Notes under the pieces: model-generated | The model's database searches: none | What the model was told of the DNA's origin: nothing | What the model saw: the letters and a program-made list of their open reading frames with translations, nothing else | Program-made: the position numbers and the translations under genes | Shown: positions 1-10,344 of the stretch, one piece after another | How positions within the stretch are numbered: the first letter of the stretch is position 1 | Layout of the letters: each line of letters begins with the position of its first letter | Assembly (NCBI RefSeq): GCF_016086655.4 | Contig: NC_052138.2 | Coordinates: forward strand, 32,003,403 to 32,067,402 | Direction: 5' to 3' | From: Lepeophtheirus salmonis | Taxonomy: Eukaryota > Arthropoda > Copepoda > Siphonostomatoida > Caligidae | DNA: 64,000 nt

Positions 1-66
1 CTCTTCACCAAACCAACAGCTAGATAATATTCCCCTTGTCTTCTTTCAACCACACTCCTGTGGGAG

Positions 67-221
67 AATGTGAGCTCAGGACTATGTGGAATATCCTACA
101 CGTCAAGACACCTGGAGTTGGCTACGAAAAGAGAGATGAGCTTCGGGAACCAATCTCTGAGAAGAACAAACTTGGCTTCTCTTTCTTGAGAGATTTATAT
201 CATCGAGTGGCAAGTCAGTAA
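67..221 (+). CDS. Probable 3'-terminal coding exon, unknown protein
   Basis: Open frame ending in TAA at 219-221, encoding a charged, soluble-looking C-terminus (about 50 residues, ending FLRDLYHRVASQ). Codon use is balanced rather than AT-driven, unlike chance ORFs elsewhere in the window. The frame is closed upstream by TAG at 21-23, and no ATG leads it, so it should begin at a splice acceptor. A pyrimidine-rich stretch (about 31-60) precedes AG at 65-66, with another AG at 78-79; I chose the first. A canonical polyadenylation signal follows about 130 bases after the stop, as expected of a last exon. I do not recognise the protein family. The rest of the gene would lie upstream of the window. 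It could instead be an internal piece of an old transposon, but no transposase motif is visible. Confidence 0.45.
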
Positions 222-348
222 AGCACCTGGCTCAGAAACCTTCCTAGCAAAAAAAACTTTGGACTTGTAGGCTTGAACCAACATTGTACTTTTTACTTGT
301 GCCTTTTCTTTTTTATATGTTTTTAATGTTTATTTTGATAAAGGTACT

Positions 349-354
349 AATAAA
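349..354 (+). promoter_or_regulatory. Polyadenylation signal AATAAA
   Basis: Canonical AATAAA hexamer 128 bases after the stop codon of the exon at 67-221, preceded by a T/GT-rich 3' untranslated stretch. Such hexamers are frequent by chance in AT-rich DNA; position relative to the exon is the support. Confidence 0.4.
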
Positions 355-370
355 ATACCACTTTTATTAG

Positions 371-1318
371 AAATATATAGCCTCATTTTTATTGTTTTGA
401 TGATTTTCCCTAGCAAAATACTTGGTCCTCGGTTTTGTCCTCGGGGGATTTGGGGATGTAACGGATTTATCTCGTTTTTTTATGTCTTCGGGCATGTTTT
501 AATGAAATGAGCGTAGTAAAATATTTTCCCATGATGAGAGTCCTGTGAACTTTCCTGTAATCAAGCAAATAAAATATGATTACTGCTTTGCTTATGAACA
601 AAGACGATTATGCTCAAGGGTGATATTACTTTAAGGATAAATTATCTGATAAATTGGCTTGTCATTTTCACACTGAAGTCATTACTTTGGTGGTAGATAC
701 TTTCGCCTTTAATTATTTTACCTTACACCCTTTCGCCTTAGTCGTTTTGTCGCAAGAATATTTCGTCTTAATATACACATAAATGAGGTTTATTCGTCGT
801 TATTTTTCATTTTTATTTGAAATTTATATTCCTTTTGAATTCTTTTAATCAAAATATGTTATGTTTATTACTATTGTAGGCATTAAATGATTGTTTTTTT
901 TACTAGGAAAATGATAAAGTTATGCCCCAAAATTTTAATGCATACATAATGTTACAATTCTAGTATGTGAACTAGGTTAATAGATAATAAAATTAGTATA
1001 CTAAGAGACAGACAAATATACAAATACGACAACGATTCGGATGGAAGAAGTGATTATCATTAGACATGATGTATTATTCATAACGGAAGAGACTCATTTG
1101 GATTGACAAACAAGTGTAATATGATGCAATTGCATAATTTTATCATTATTCTAACAAAAAGCAACTATTATTTATTTATCCTTTGGGGAAAAATGGCTAT
1201 AAGTCGAAACAGTTTAAGAAAAATCTATTCAGTCAAAATAGTTTTAGAAGCAAGTACTGACAACTCATTACAAGTAATGGGCCTATGAATAGTGTTGTAA
1301 AACGTATGTATTTTTTAG
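371..1318. other. AT-rich stretch without recognised gene
   Basis: No coding frame with biased codon use. At 696-776 the motif TTTCGCCTT and variants (TTTCGTCTT, TTGTCGCAAG) recurs about four times at irregular spacing, suggesting a decayed simple repeat. The open frame at 1103-1288 looks like chance. Confidence 0.4.
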
Positions 1319-1662
1319 CTCGCCTGTTTTTTGAGAATTGGTAACATAAATAAATATTCTATCTCTCAGCTGTTGTCTTTATTACTTAACTCTTGAGCAA
1401 TGAACTTTCTACTACATTCAATTATATTGAAACAGAATACAAGTCCTTGTCAGACTCCGAGTAGAATTTAGGATCGACTTTGTAGTAATTCTTGCCAATG
1501 TCCTTGTTGATTTATTTTTCCTCTCCTCCGTTGTCACAGCTGAATGTAGCTTACCTAATGAAACATCTTAACAGTTAAACTTATCTCCTCCAAAACATTC
1601 TTTACATTGTGAGGGTTTCTTTTTTTTAATATGCCCAAAATACACATTATTTTCATTTCTAC
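1319..1662 (+). repeat. Dispersed repeat family A, copy 1
   Basis: One of eight recognisable copies in the window. Shared landmarks in order: ACTCTTGAGCAATGAAC, CTACATTCAATTATAT, CAAGTCCTTG, a block GAGTAGAAT..GGATCGAC, GTAATTCTTGCCAATG, TGTCACAGCTGA, ACAGTTAAAC, CCTCCAAAACATTCTT, then GGGTT and GCCCAAAATACAC. The segment carrying the GTGTGCTCAT..GACGG motif seen in other copies is missing here, so this copy has an internal deletion. No coding frame is conserved between copies; the family is non-coding. It resembles the arm of a long inverted-repeat element (see copies near 29-35 kb) more than a tRNA-derived SINE, since no A or B box was found. Confidence 0.65.
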
Positions 1663-1790
1663 CTATCAACTCTATTTTATGTTAAGATAAACATGATTAG
1701 TTAGTATGTAGAGTATTCACTGCTGTGCTAATTGGAAAACTTTTGTTAATTTGTAAATAAATACTAACTATTGAGGTAGTACCTAATATA

Positions 1791-1854
1791 ATCTGGCTTA
1801 CACTATTTTAAATAATTTATGATTAAAAAAATATTCTTAATGTCCTAACACCAT
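1791..1854 (+). repeat. Left terminal inverted repeat of 1.2-kb element
   Basis: Pairs with 2939-3002 over 64 bases with about two mismatches. Confidence 0.85.
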
Positions 1855-1860
1855 GAAAAA

Positions 1861-2345
1861 AAATTCAAATATCCACAGGCATTCGAGAAAAGCTAACATT
1901 TTTTGGAAAAAAATTTCAAAAATTCTTAACTATTTACAAAAAATTAAATTTTTTGTTTAAAATTTCAAAATTCCTACGCTGTTTGTTAACAAAAAATTAG
2001 TAAAATTAAATTTTTAGGAAAATAATTTCAAGAATGATGTTTCCACTATTACATTTTTTCGCATTTTTTTCCAAAATCCAAGTTCCCTTTTTCAGGGGCG
2101 TCTGCACGGGGTGGTCTTGAGAGATGTAGCCTAGCTCAAATATCCAAAAAAATATTTTTCATATATTTTTCTGAAAATTTTGATTTTCAGTGATTTTTGA
2201 ACTTATTTTCAAAAAATTTAATATTATAAAATTTCTCGAAAATAAATTCAAAAATCCACAGCTCTTCACAAAAAATTAAATTTTTTGGGAAAAAATTTCA
2301 AAAATTCATAACTATTGACAAAAAATTAAATTTTTGCTGGAGAAT
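1861..2345 (+). repeat. AT-rich sub-repeat array (family F interior)
   Basis: A unit of roughly 50-70 bases built on 'TTCACAAAAAATTAAATTTT' and 'TTTCAAAAATTC' recurs several times (around 1880, 1935, 1985, 2225, 2275, 2320). The same unit fills the hAT-like MITE at 57.6-58.0 kb and the fragment at 6.5-6.7 kb, so this is transposon interior, not chance AT-richness. CAGGGGCGTC at 2093-2102 matches the tip of the 57.6-kb element. Confidence 0.6.
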
Positions 2346-2574
2346 TGAATTTCAAATATTATTTTTTTTTTTTTTTGAAAAAAATTGGTATTTTTTAACT
2401 TTTTGGAAATCAATTTCAAAAATTCATATTCACTGAAAATTATATTTTTAGTAAAGAAGTTTGAAGGATTAAATATTTTAGAAATTTGGAGGATATTTGG
2501 GGGGGGGGAGGGGCTACTATGCACTCTGACTTATTTATTCCTGCAACGAATTGGACCTCATGGTATTTTTTTAC

Positions 2575-2685
2575 TCTTTTTGTTTGTTAGTAACCAGGAT
2601 TACGGCAAAAGTTATCGATCGATATTGATCAAACATGTTACGAAGATTTTATATGGTCATTGGTCACAGTAAGAGGGTATGTATA
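2575..2685 (+). repeat. Dispersed repeat family I (Helitron-like), copy 1
   Basis: Shares about 100 bases with 12755-12905: TTTGTTTGTTAGTAACCAGG, GCAAAAGTTA, GATCAAAC, TACGAAGATT, CAGTAAGAGGG. The lead-in TTTGTTTGTTAGT resembles the 5' parts of arthropod Helentron-type non-autonomous elements; that assignment is inference. Confidence 0.55.
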
Positions 2686-2938
2686 TTTTTTTAAAATTTT
2701 CTGATAGATAACCTACCTTTCCCGTCTATCATCTAATTATTTCTCACACTAATATGAATTGACTTTATTTTTTTTGGAAATAAAATAGAAGGTATCCTCC
2801 CTTATGGCTGTTTTTGGGAACAAGAAAAATCCGTTTTATACGAAATCCGTGTTGTTAGAGAACTTTTTTAGAACTAAAACCCGTAAAATGGGATAAATTA
2901 TTTTTCAATGTCCACTTTTTACCATCTTTTTTTTTTTA

Positions 2939-3002
2939 ATGGTGTTAGGACATTAAGAACATTTTTTTAATAATAAATTATTTAAAATAGTGTAAGCCAG
3001 AT
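2939..3002 (-). repeat. Right terminal inverted repeat of 1.2-kb element
   Basis: Reverse complement of 1791-1854; ends GTGTAAGCCAGAT. Confidence 0.85.
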
Positions 3003-3760
3003 AAAAAAATTAATCTTAATCGGGTATACTAGATTTTTAATCAGGACATTTCAATACTGTAAAATTTAAATAATCAGAACTTTTTAATTGGGAGTTTGTA
3101 TAATAAGTTCTAACCAAATTTAGTCATGGTAGGGTTGGGAGGGTACACTAAACTCACGGTTTAGTACAAACTGCAGTGCACCCTTCAATGTACATTGTTC
3201 GCTACGGTAAAATAGAAAAATGTGTTTTTTTACTACAATTAATATTGTTTTTTAACTTTTTCCGATATTTTATATTTTAATAATTTATTTTCTCTCCAAA
3301 TTATTTATTCCTAAATATATTTGAATTCAATAAAAAACAAAGGTTCATATAAAATATGTACGAGTCATATAATACTATTATAGATCATTGTATAATGAGC
3401 TTGTCTACATTTTCTGATAATAAACAAGACCGATTAGGAGTCGCAATATCGCCAGTTATCGAAAAAAATATTTTGCATAATACAGATTTATCTGTAATTG
3501 CCGGGTATCGTGAAGCTAACTTGGAAACATTAGGAAATATATTTAAAATATCCCTCCACAATACCACTGGGTTTTGTCAACTGATGTATAATATCATTTT
3601 GTAATTAATTATTTCTTTTTTGATAAACAAATACAGAAATTATGTCTTATGGCGCAGGACGAATATGGATTAAAATCTTACTTTACTCTTTAATTCTCTT
3701 AATTAAAAAAAAACTCCAAAATTTTATAGTACCAATATATTTAATATGTGATAATATATA
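3003..3760. other. AT-rich stretch without recognised gene
   Basis: Contains an 82-codon open frame (3356-3604) that matches no family I know; its lack of a partner exon and its position between transposons argue against a gene. Nothing else supported. Confidence 0.4.
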
Positions 3761-3762
3761 TA

Positions 3763-4446
3763 CCGGGTGCGGAAAAAATATTTACTCTTATTTTTCACTA
3801 CTTAAATCAAGATTTTTGTGAATGCAGTAAACTATTTTAAAATAAACAAAAAAAACTTGATCTTCCTAAGATGCTTAGAAGCCGAGAAAATGCCATTTGA
3901 ACGGAGCCTACGAATTTCGACCCTCTCACTTTTGGACGCTGACAAGAAACCAAGAGAGAAGAAGTTGCTATTATCAGTCCAGACCAACTACCTGGACATG
4001 AACGGGGTGGTTCCAGCAGGATGGTGCACCTGCACACACGTCCAAAAAAGACCCAGAAGTAGTTGGAGGACAACTTGTATTTCTGGCCAAAGAAAATGTA
4101 GCTCCCCTACTCACCAGATGCCCACCCATTGGACTTCACTTTTCGGGTGCATGTTGAGTCCAAGGCATGCACCGTCCGTCAGCCAAGTATCAAGAACCTC
4201 AAGGACACCGTCAACTAGGACTGGGATACCATGTTTGAGGACTACACCTGCAATGGGTACAAGGCCTTCCGTGTCCACCTGGAAACCATCATTTTTACCA
4301 AGGGCGGCTACATCGATAATTGGTGTAGCCAAGACATCATATTAGCTATTTTTATTTTATTGACATGCCATATTACAACTGGTTGGTGAAATACATTTTG
4401 ATAAAGTTCTAGATTGAAAGTGTAAATATTTTTTCGCCGCACTCGG
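3763..4446 (+). mobile_element. Mariner deletion derivative A1, both ends present
   Basis: 684-bp Tc1/mariner element flanked by TA on both sides (3761-3762, 4447-4448), the normal target duplication. Terminal inverted repeats start CCGGGTGCGGAAAAAATATT and CCGAGTGCGGCGAAAAAATA. Inside, on the plus strand, a start-proximal piece (CLEAEKMPFERS, helix-turn-helix side) is joined directly to the catalytic C-terminal half. In the last frame one reads FWPKKM, YSPDAHPLDF (third catalytic Asp), VESKACTVRQPSIKNLKD and KAFRVHLETIIFTKGGYID. Three in-frame stops and at least two frame changes mean no active protein. The same internal junction occurs in copy A2 at 13.9 kb. Confidence 0.9.
3818..4336 (+). 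pseudogene. Mariner transposase remnant (A1)
   Basis: Disrupted transposase of the DD34-type mariner group. Normally about 340 residues, it binds the terminal repeats and cuts and pastes the element at TA sites. Here only the N-terminal 40-50 residues and roughly the last 140 remain. Visible: N-terminal segment with LLDADKKP, then the central QQDGAPAHTSKK region (partly out of frame), WPKKM, SPDAHPLDF and the typical ending KGGYID. Stops fall after KTQK, KKM and DTVN. The 175-codon open frame from 3818 is correct only at its start; the rest of that frame is a shadow. Confidence 0.85.
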
Positions 4447-4448
4447 TA

Positions 4449-5048
4449 GGTACCGAACCGAAGGTAAAAACGTATTCGTGGTACAACCCCGTACCGTACC
4501 AGCTCTAAGTCTTGGTATCAAATCAAATAGTTACAACATACTCCCTCCATCCAAAATGATGAACTTCTTTATAGGCAGAGTATGTGAACGAACTTATAAA
4601 CAATTATAAAATTATAAATATCCTTGTTTGTAGCAATACATAGTTTTTTAGAATTTGTTATTATAATATAAAAAAATTCAATATGAGGAAAATATAACTG
4701 TACTATAGGCATGGGGAGTCAGAATGATTTCAAACACCGCTTTGAAAGCTGCGTTTTGCAGGCAACTCCTGTATGGCTATTTTTATAAATTTTGTTATCG
4801 AATGTCTTTTTTTGAAAAAAAAAAAATAGATGTTTTTTCACAAAGGCTTCTCCATTCGTTGAAATATTTTAAGGATTTATGGGGAGAAGGTCTCAATTAG
4901 TTAGTTTTAAAAATTATCATCACACTGCATTGGATTTTGTGATGAATTGAAATACCTTTTAATGTACTTATGAGTGTACTTTAAATCTTTTAAAAAAATA
5001 ATAATATTTTGACTTGATTGTACTTGAATGATTGGTACACTTATATGC
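4449..5048. other. AT-rich stretch without recognised gene
   Basis: Only short features: a small GGTACCGAACCG / CCGTACCGTACC block right of the mariner (4449-4500), and homopolymer A at about 4815. No coding frame. Confidence 0.4.
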
Positions 5049-5050
5049 TT

Positions 5051-5290
5051 ACTAGTGGTAATAACCGGCATTGCCCGGAGTAATGAAGTGTTGGGAAAAA
5101 TACTATTTTGCTTTAATAATTGATAAGAAATCCTCAGTGTTACTCTATTTTTCATGAATACTCTCACACGTAACTACTCAATACTTATATGAATTCATAT
5201 GACGGGTTCTGTCCTCCAGAATAAGAGTTTGAGAAAACATTTTTAATGTGTTGGGATGGCTGAAGTGTACTTTTAATCTTCAGAGCACTC
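5051..5290 (-). mobile_element. Helentron-like 3' end fragment, copy 1
   Basis: Starts ACTAGTGGTAATAACCGGCA then TTGCCCGGAGTAAT. On the minus strand this is a sequence ending ..CGGGCAATGCCGG..CACTAGT, the GC-rich sub-terminal block with terminal CTAG typical of arthropod Helentron-type non-autonomous elements. Related ends lie at 30881 and 37031; with 30881 it also shares an interior block about 100 bases in (CACGTAACTACTCAA versus GCACAAGTAACTAATCAA). No Rep/helicase coding present. The far boundary is uncertain. Confidence 0.5.
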
Positions 5291-6465
5291 ACTCATCAAA
5301 AGAAACAAAATTCATTTTTACACAACAACATATATATTTAATTAAAACCTTAACGTATATTACTGAAAACATGAATTATGAACCAAATAAAATTTATTTC
5401 ATAAATTTTTTTGTCAATTATCTTTCCTTGATTGTATCCAGCAATAAGAGCGACAAGATCGTCCATTAAATAAAGAAGTTATTATTAAACTTTAGTTAAG
5501 AAAAGAGGATGAAAAATAATAAGTTTTTCTTTATTTAGTCATTTTTTTAAATTAATTATTATCATCTTTACATAATAATATTAATTTATACCTATAATTA
5601 AATTAGTAACTTCTTTAAACATATAAATTTACACATCCTTTTCTTTAATTTAGCTCTAATTTAATGTATATATTATTCAAATGAAAATTGATGAAGATTG
5701 ATAGATGATGATGTCGATAAATGATGTCCATTATGACGTTATTAAGATAAAATTAAACTATGAGACTGGAAAATGGATATAACCTCTAAAAGTACAACTC
5801 ACGTGATTTAGACGACATGCATTTTTTTCGGTTCTGTGTTATTTATTCCAATTATAATTAGTGTTGATATCCAGTCTTCAAATGTCATCTCCCTTAATCC
5901 AGCATTTTTTCCTTGGCAATATAAAGTTGTATAAAATGAATCAAAGCACTCATCTTCACTCTGATTCTTTAGCACTAACTTGACCCGTCCAATCCTAAAT
6001 TAATTTGCTCCTTAAGGTAATTTTCAATAAGATCCATGCTGTATCTTATTCAATATTTCCGGACATCACAATGACTTAAAAACTGTCGTTTTCTTTATTT
6101 CATTCTGATCCCCAAATCCAAGAGCTAACACATAATTATCCTATAAAGTCTTCCAATTCTTTATATTCTATGCTTTCTTCACGCTGAGCTGGAGATTTTA
6201 TTCGTATTTTCATTTCTTGATTTACTTTTGTGACACTTCCTTCCTCCAAAGGTCGTTCTTCTATTTTGTCAGAATTTTAACAATTAAATGCTTTAAACAT
6301 TCTTTCCCCCAAATTCAAGGTGCTATTCATCTCTTCTGATGGACTCTTCACGACCTCACTTTTGCTCTTCCATCAAGATCATCATCATTCTCATCATTCA
6401 GATTTTAATGAATCATTCGGTATGTAAATATTACTTGTACTTGGATTTTTTTACTGCATAGATAT
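5291..6465. other. AT-rich stretch without recognised gene
   Basis: No conserved frame or repeat partner found. An ORF at 5248-5469 is low-complexity AT-rich coding potential without motif. Confidence 0.4.
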
Positions 6466-6716
6466 AGCATTTTCCAAGAAAATAAATAAACTTTTTATGA
6501 ATAGCCGAATATTTTAATTTTTTTTATTGTTAAATTAAATTTTTTATCAATAAATATGGATTTTGGATTTTTTTTAAACAATTTAATATTTGTATTTTGT
6601 TTCCAAAAACTCTAGTTTTTTGGGAACAACTTTTGCAAAAAAAAAAATCAATTTTTTGTAAATAGCTTTAGATTTTTGGATTTTTTTTTCAATCCCCAAT
6701 ATAATCCTGGGACGCC
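6466..6716 (-). mobile_element. hAT-like MITE fragment, family F, minus copy
   Basis: Interior shows the family F unit (TTAAATTTTTTATCAATAAA, AAATAGCTTTAGATTTTTGG), and the right edge reads CCTGGGACGCC, the reverse complement of a decayed GGCGTCCCAGG tip matching CAGGGGCGTC at 57559. No coding. Confidence 0.5.
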
Positions 6717-6984
6717 ATTCGACATATATTGTGAGTTTTGAAATGCATTATTGTATCCTCTTGAAACCAAATGATCGATGTAGACATATTTATTGAAGTA
6801 TCGTACAATTTGAAATAATGAGTAATTACTGTAACCTACTTTTGCCTTTATTTAACTTAATCTGCAACCTATAATAATTTAATAATAATAGTAAAAATTA
6901 TCACAAAGTAACCAAAAACGATAATAATTAATATCAATCAGTACAACCTTTATTCTATTAATAGCACATGATCCCCTATGCTTA

Positions 6985-7230
6985 TGCATGGATTACTTAA
7001 CATCTGCATAGACACAAGCCACGCAATATAAGGGATCCGAACTTTACCTTTAACCTAAAATACACCCGGCCCACAGATTGTACAAGTGCAGTCCTGGGCC
7101 TGATGCAGTTTAAACTCCAACGCCGCCATGTTTCTAAGCACCAAAGGAACACTTCTAACATGCTATAATATACCTTGGGCCACACGTAGTGTAGGTGATC
7201 TGCTGTCCCTACGACAAGTTGAATTTATCG
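6985..7230 (-). repeat. Dispersed repeat family D, minus copy
   Basis: Reverse-complement match to 48830-49110. Shared landmarks read on the minus strand: ATATTATAGCATGTTAGAAG, GAGTTTAAACTGCATCAGGC, CCAGGACTGCACTTGTACAA, GGGCCGGGTGTATTTT. Unlike its surroundings it is GC-moderate, which first drew attention. Non-coding; origin unknown. Confidence 0.6.
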
Positions 7231-7389
7231 CCCGCCACTTCCCTGAACATCAAGGAGCTTCATTAAGAAGTCTTATAAATTCGAAAGAGATATAAAATTA
7301 AATACTGTATTTCAATGTCTATCAAATTTAGGCAGAATAATATTTTTAAGTATTCATCAAATGTAAAATAATTGTATGGTTTGCCTTAT

Positions 7390-7454
7390 CAGGGGCGTCT
7401 GCCTGATTATATTTTTGGGGCTTAGTCTTTTTTGAAAATATTTCGACCTTGGGA
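7390..7454 (+). mobile_element. hAT-like terminus (CAGGGGCGTC), isolated
   Basis: CAGGGGCGTCTGCC at 7390-7403 followed by ATTATATTTTTGGGG, very close to the start of the 57559 element (CAGGGGCGTCCACAACATTA, TATTTTGGGT). No right end found before the MULE relic begins. Confidence 0.4.
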
Positions 7455-8380
7455 CATATAAGAGGTGCTGTTCAAAATATTGGAGATGAAGCTTCAACTC
7501 TCATTATGAAAAATTATCAATTTAGTGCAAACCATTTGACGAATATGGAGAGATAATTGTACTCTTCCATCGCCAGAGTCTAAGCGTGGATTTGAAACCC
7601 GAGCCAACTTTAGAATTACAAACTCAGGAGAATAGATTTTAATTTTTGATTCTGGATCGATGGATGATAAAAATAGTATGGAAATAATGAGTAGATACCC
7701 CCATTGGTTTGTGAATGCAACTTTTAAAGTTAGTCCTAATATATTATCTATTATTTATATTAGACATACTAGTCATGGACATAATAATTTCATGTGTATA
7801 TTCACTTCTTTTAAACAAAAGTTGTGAGACATACAGTAGATTTTGGGATAGATTAATGAGGAACACATATGGAGTTGCATTTAATCCCTTCTGTGTATTA
7901 GCTGATTTTGAACTAAACACGATATTAACAACTAACGATGATTTCCCCTTTGACTAAAGTTGTTGGATATTTTGTTTCATTTGGGTCAATCGTTGTAGAG
8001 GCAAGTTCAGGAGTCAGGGCTACGACCAATTTATTTTGAAAACAAGGATATATGTACTAAATAAAATAAAGAGATGTATGTATTACCTTTCCTATCTTTT
8101 GATATAATTATAAATACTTTTGAGATCCTCACAAAAACAATTGCTGAGGATCTCATAGTCATTGCCAATTTTTTTGAAGATAATTATATCGATAGATATA
8201 TGGGAAGAACGAGAAGAGAGCCAAGATATCGACAAGCTTTATGGAATATGAATAAAAGAACGGAAGAAAGTTTATCTAGAGCAAATAACTCCTTAGAGTA
8301 TTCGCATATGCATTTCCAGTCTTCCATACAGAGCCAGAACCCTTCACTTTGGAAGCTTCTCTCTCCAAACCATCATTGAC
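7455..8380 (+). pseudogene. MULE-type transposase pseudogene
   Basis: Relic of a Mutator-like (MULE domain) transposase, in at least three frames. In order: RQSLSVDLKPEPT (linker), YPHWFVNATFKVSPNI at about 7700 (matches the family motif WFADGTFKVAP with first catalytic region, Asp replaced by Asn), YSRFWDRLM and FCVLADFELNTI at about 7840-7920 (second catalytic Asp), FHLGQSL near 7980. Last comes a clean open piece at 8074-8379 containing FFEDNYIDRYMGR, RREPRYRQALWNM, RANNSLEYSHMHFQSS, equal to the family's conserved YFEDTYIGR..LPRTNNSVEGWH..FQ end. Full proteins have about 500-700 residues with an upstream FLYWCH zinc finger, which is not seen here. Several stops; not functional. Confidence 0.8.
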
Positions 8381-8384
8381 AAAA

Positions 8385-9699
8385 AGTTGCCTTCCAACAA
8401 ATTAATATAAAAAGATAAATGATGCACTAAATAATTTAATTCAAAATATAAATGGTATTCCTATTTTTGATTTTTTAGGTGGATGCGCGATAAATATAGA
8501 AGTAAGTGTATAATTTGAAAATTGAATTTGATTCAACTTAATTTAATATATAATACCACAAAAATAGATGGTAAATATTAAATATAAAATGTGAATTATT
8601 ATTGGTGATATCCCACTACATACTAAAAAGTTCAAGATGAGTACGACGTACAAGATGAAAGATTGGTAAAAGTATTATAAACCCAAGTTGAAACTAATAC
8701 TAATATGCTACAATATACATAAATCGAAGTAAAAAATACATTGAACCGGACCTATATGATATTGCTGATTAATATTAGACTTTTAACCATTAAATGTTTA
8801 TTGTTGGTCACATAAAACATAGAAACCAGACCCCTATTTGATATAATATTCAACAAGAATGTGTCAAACTGATGATACTGATGTTGCATCAGCACACGCA
8901 CTAAATAGTTAATTAGACAATAAAAAAAACTAGGGTTTAAACATTTTTATAAATCTAATTCAGAATAAGTGTGTCTGTTTGTGTTATTTTATGATTCGTA
9001 ACTTCTAATAAACCTCCATCTAATATTCAATTAAAGAAAATCATCATTAGGCACAATAATTTAATTATCATCCACGAATAATCAAGATTTTTCAAAAATT
9101 TGCTCAATTATTAAAAAAAATCCACCAAAATAATTCCAACTAGGTCTTTCACAGGTTTCCGATCCATATTCTTAATGAGAATAATCCAAAAGTTTATACA
9201 TTTAAAATTAATAATAAGGATAATCTATAGTTTATTATGTCCTGTATGAATTTCTACATTCAGTGAAGGAGTACCCAAAAAGAACTGTCCCAACTCCTTT
9301 GAAGCCTTCTCCAAAAAATAACAAAATACAAGTAATATGGTTTGGAATCAAGTCATAAATGGCTTATTAATGGTTTACTGTCATAATATTGGGTAACGAA
9401 AATGAATGGAATTGCACATATTTTTTTAAAGATCCTACTCCCAAGGGACCCATAGATCGAAGTGTTTGAATGCCGTAACACTCAATATCTTTGGTAAATT
9501 CATCCCTCGAAATAAGCTTACGGAGTTGAGACGAAATCCGATATGAACCTCAGTTGCTCCTTCCAGACTTTTCTAATTGGATTTTGAACATCGCTCTGGT
9601 GGGTGATAATAATGACGTAATTTATTTCATAATATTTACTTTTTTTAAAATGTTGCTGAAATAAACGAAGCTGAAATGAATCTTACCTAAATAAATGTT
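8385..9699. other. AT-rich stretch without recognised gene
   Basis: No supported gene. 9260-9620 is slightly less AT-rich and could be an old element, but I found no second copy in the window. Confidence 0.35.
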
Positions 9700-9922
9700 G
9701 CTAAGATGACCCTCTTTTTCAAATATTTAATTATTATTGTAAAAAGCCAAAATCCTTAATTTTGGAGGGAGCTTTTTTTTCATAGCATAGAAAAGTAATA
9801 AATAGTTAAATACCATTAAAAAATAAGAATCGGAATTCAAAATTAAACTTTATTTTACCGATGCCGATCCCGATTCCAGAAAAACCACCCGATTCCTAAT
9901 TCAATTATTTGTCCTATCACTA
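9700..9922 (-). mobile_element. MITE family E, minus copy (one end)
   Basis: Read on the minus strand it starts TAGTGATAGGACAAATAATT, then GGAATCGGGATCGGCATCGG, and continues in step with the copy at 38239 (TTTCTGGAATC; ACTATTTATTACTTTTCTA; CCCTCCAAAATTA). Only the first about 220 bases are present. Tip resembles hAT-type TAGTGATG..CGATT ends. Confidence 0.6.
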
Positions 9923-9928
9923 TTTAAA

Positions 9929-10080
9929 TGTAAGTTATCAGAATTGATGATTCACATCGGAGTAATTCTTGGCAATGGTCTTGTTTATTTCCTTATCCCC
10001 CTCCTCCCTTGCCACAACTGATTGTAGCTGATTTCTAAAACATTTTTTAAATTGTCAGGGTTACCATATTGATTTTTGCT
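9929..10080 (+). repeat. Dispersed repeat family A, copy 2 (partial)
   Basis: Matches the 3' part of the family: CATCGGAGTAATTCTTGGCA, CTTGTTTATTTCC, CTGATTGTAGCTGAT, AAATTGTCAGGGTTACCATA. The first half is absent. Confidence 0.6.
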
Positions 10081-10344
10081 TTATATTTATATTGATATTA
10101 TATCACCATCAATGTATATTATATGCATATCATATAATTAAGAAAAGATAAAACAATTTCCATATTTATTTCAGTATTGACGAATAATTCTTACCATGGC
10201 ATTTTTTTGGTGTATGGAAATGTTTTCGTTGATCCTTCTCACTCTATATCAAAAATTATTTAACGGGCTTTTAAATAGTGAAAACAGTCCATTTTACCTG
10301 TTTTCTTTTCAATCGAGGTCGAAGCTTGAGATAGTCCTTCAATA

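Larger units (their letters stand above)
1791..3002. mobile_element. 1.2-kb element with 64-bp terminal inverted repeats
   Basis: The first 64 bases (1791-1854, starting ATCTGGCTTACACTATTTTA) recur as reverse complement at 2939-3002 with only about two differences. Such long, near-identical ends show one DNA element of 1212 bp, non-autonomous because no transposase frame lies between. The inside is a mosaic: AT-rich sub-repeats also found at 6.5 and 57.6 kb, a hAT-like terminus CAGGGGCGTC at 2093, a poly-G tract near 2500, and a Helitron-like fragment at 2575-2685. No clear target duplication is seen: flanks are TAATATA on the left and AAAAAAA on the right. Superfamily unknown. Confidence 0.8.

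Noticed and set aside
2490..2515. Poly-G/C runs (also near 23651, 25080, 39951, 54292 and 62021) as G-quadruplex or telomere signals
   Set aside because: Single homopolymer runs without the repeated G-tract spacing of quadruplexes and without TTAGG-type telomere repeats.
3818..4345. 175-codon ORF as an intact gene
   Set aside because: Mostly a shadow frame of the mariner A1 transposase, as shown by SPDAHPLDF and KGGYID in another frame and by flanking terminal repeats.
4541..4570. CTCCCTCCATCCAAAATGATG, similar to plant Stowaway MITE tips
   Set aside because: Only one short end, no inverted partner, and the genome is clearly animal.
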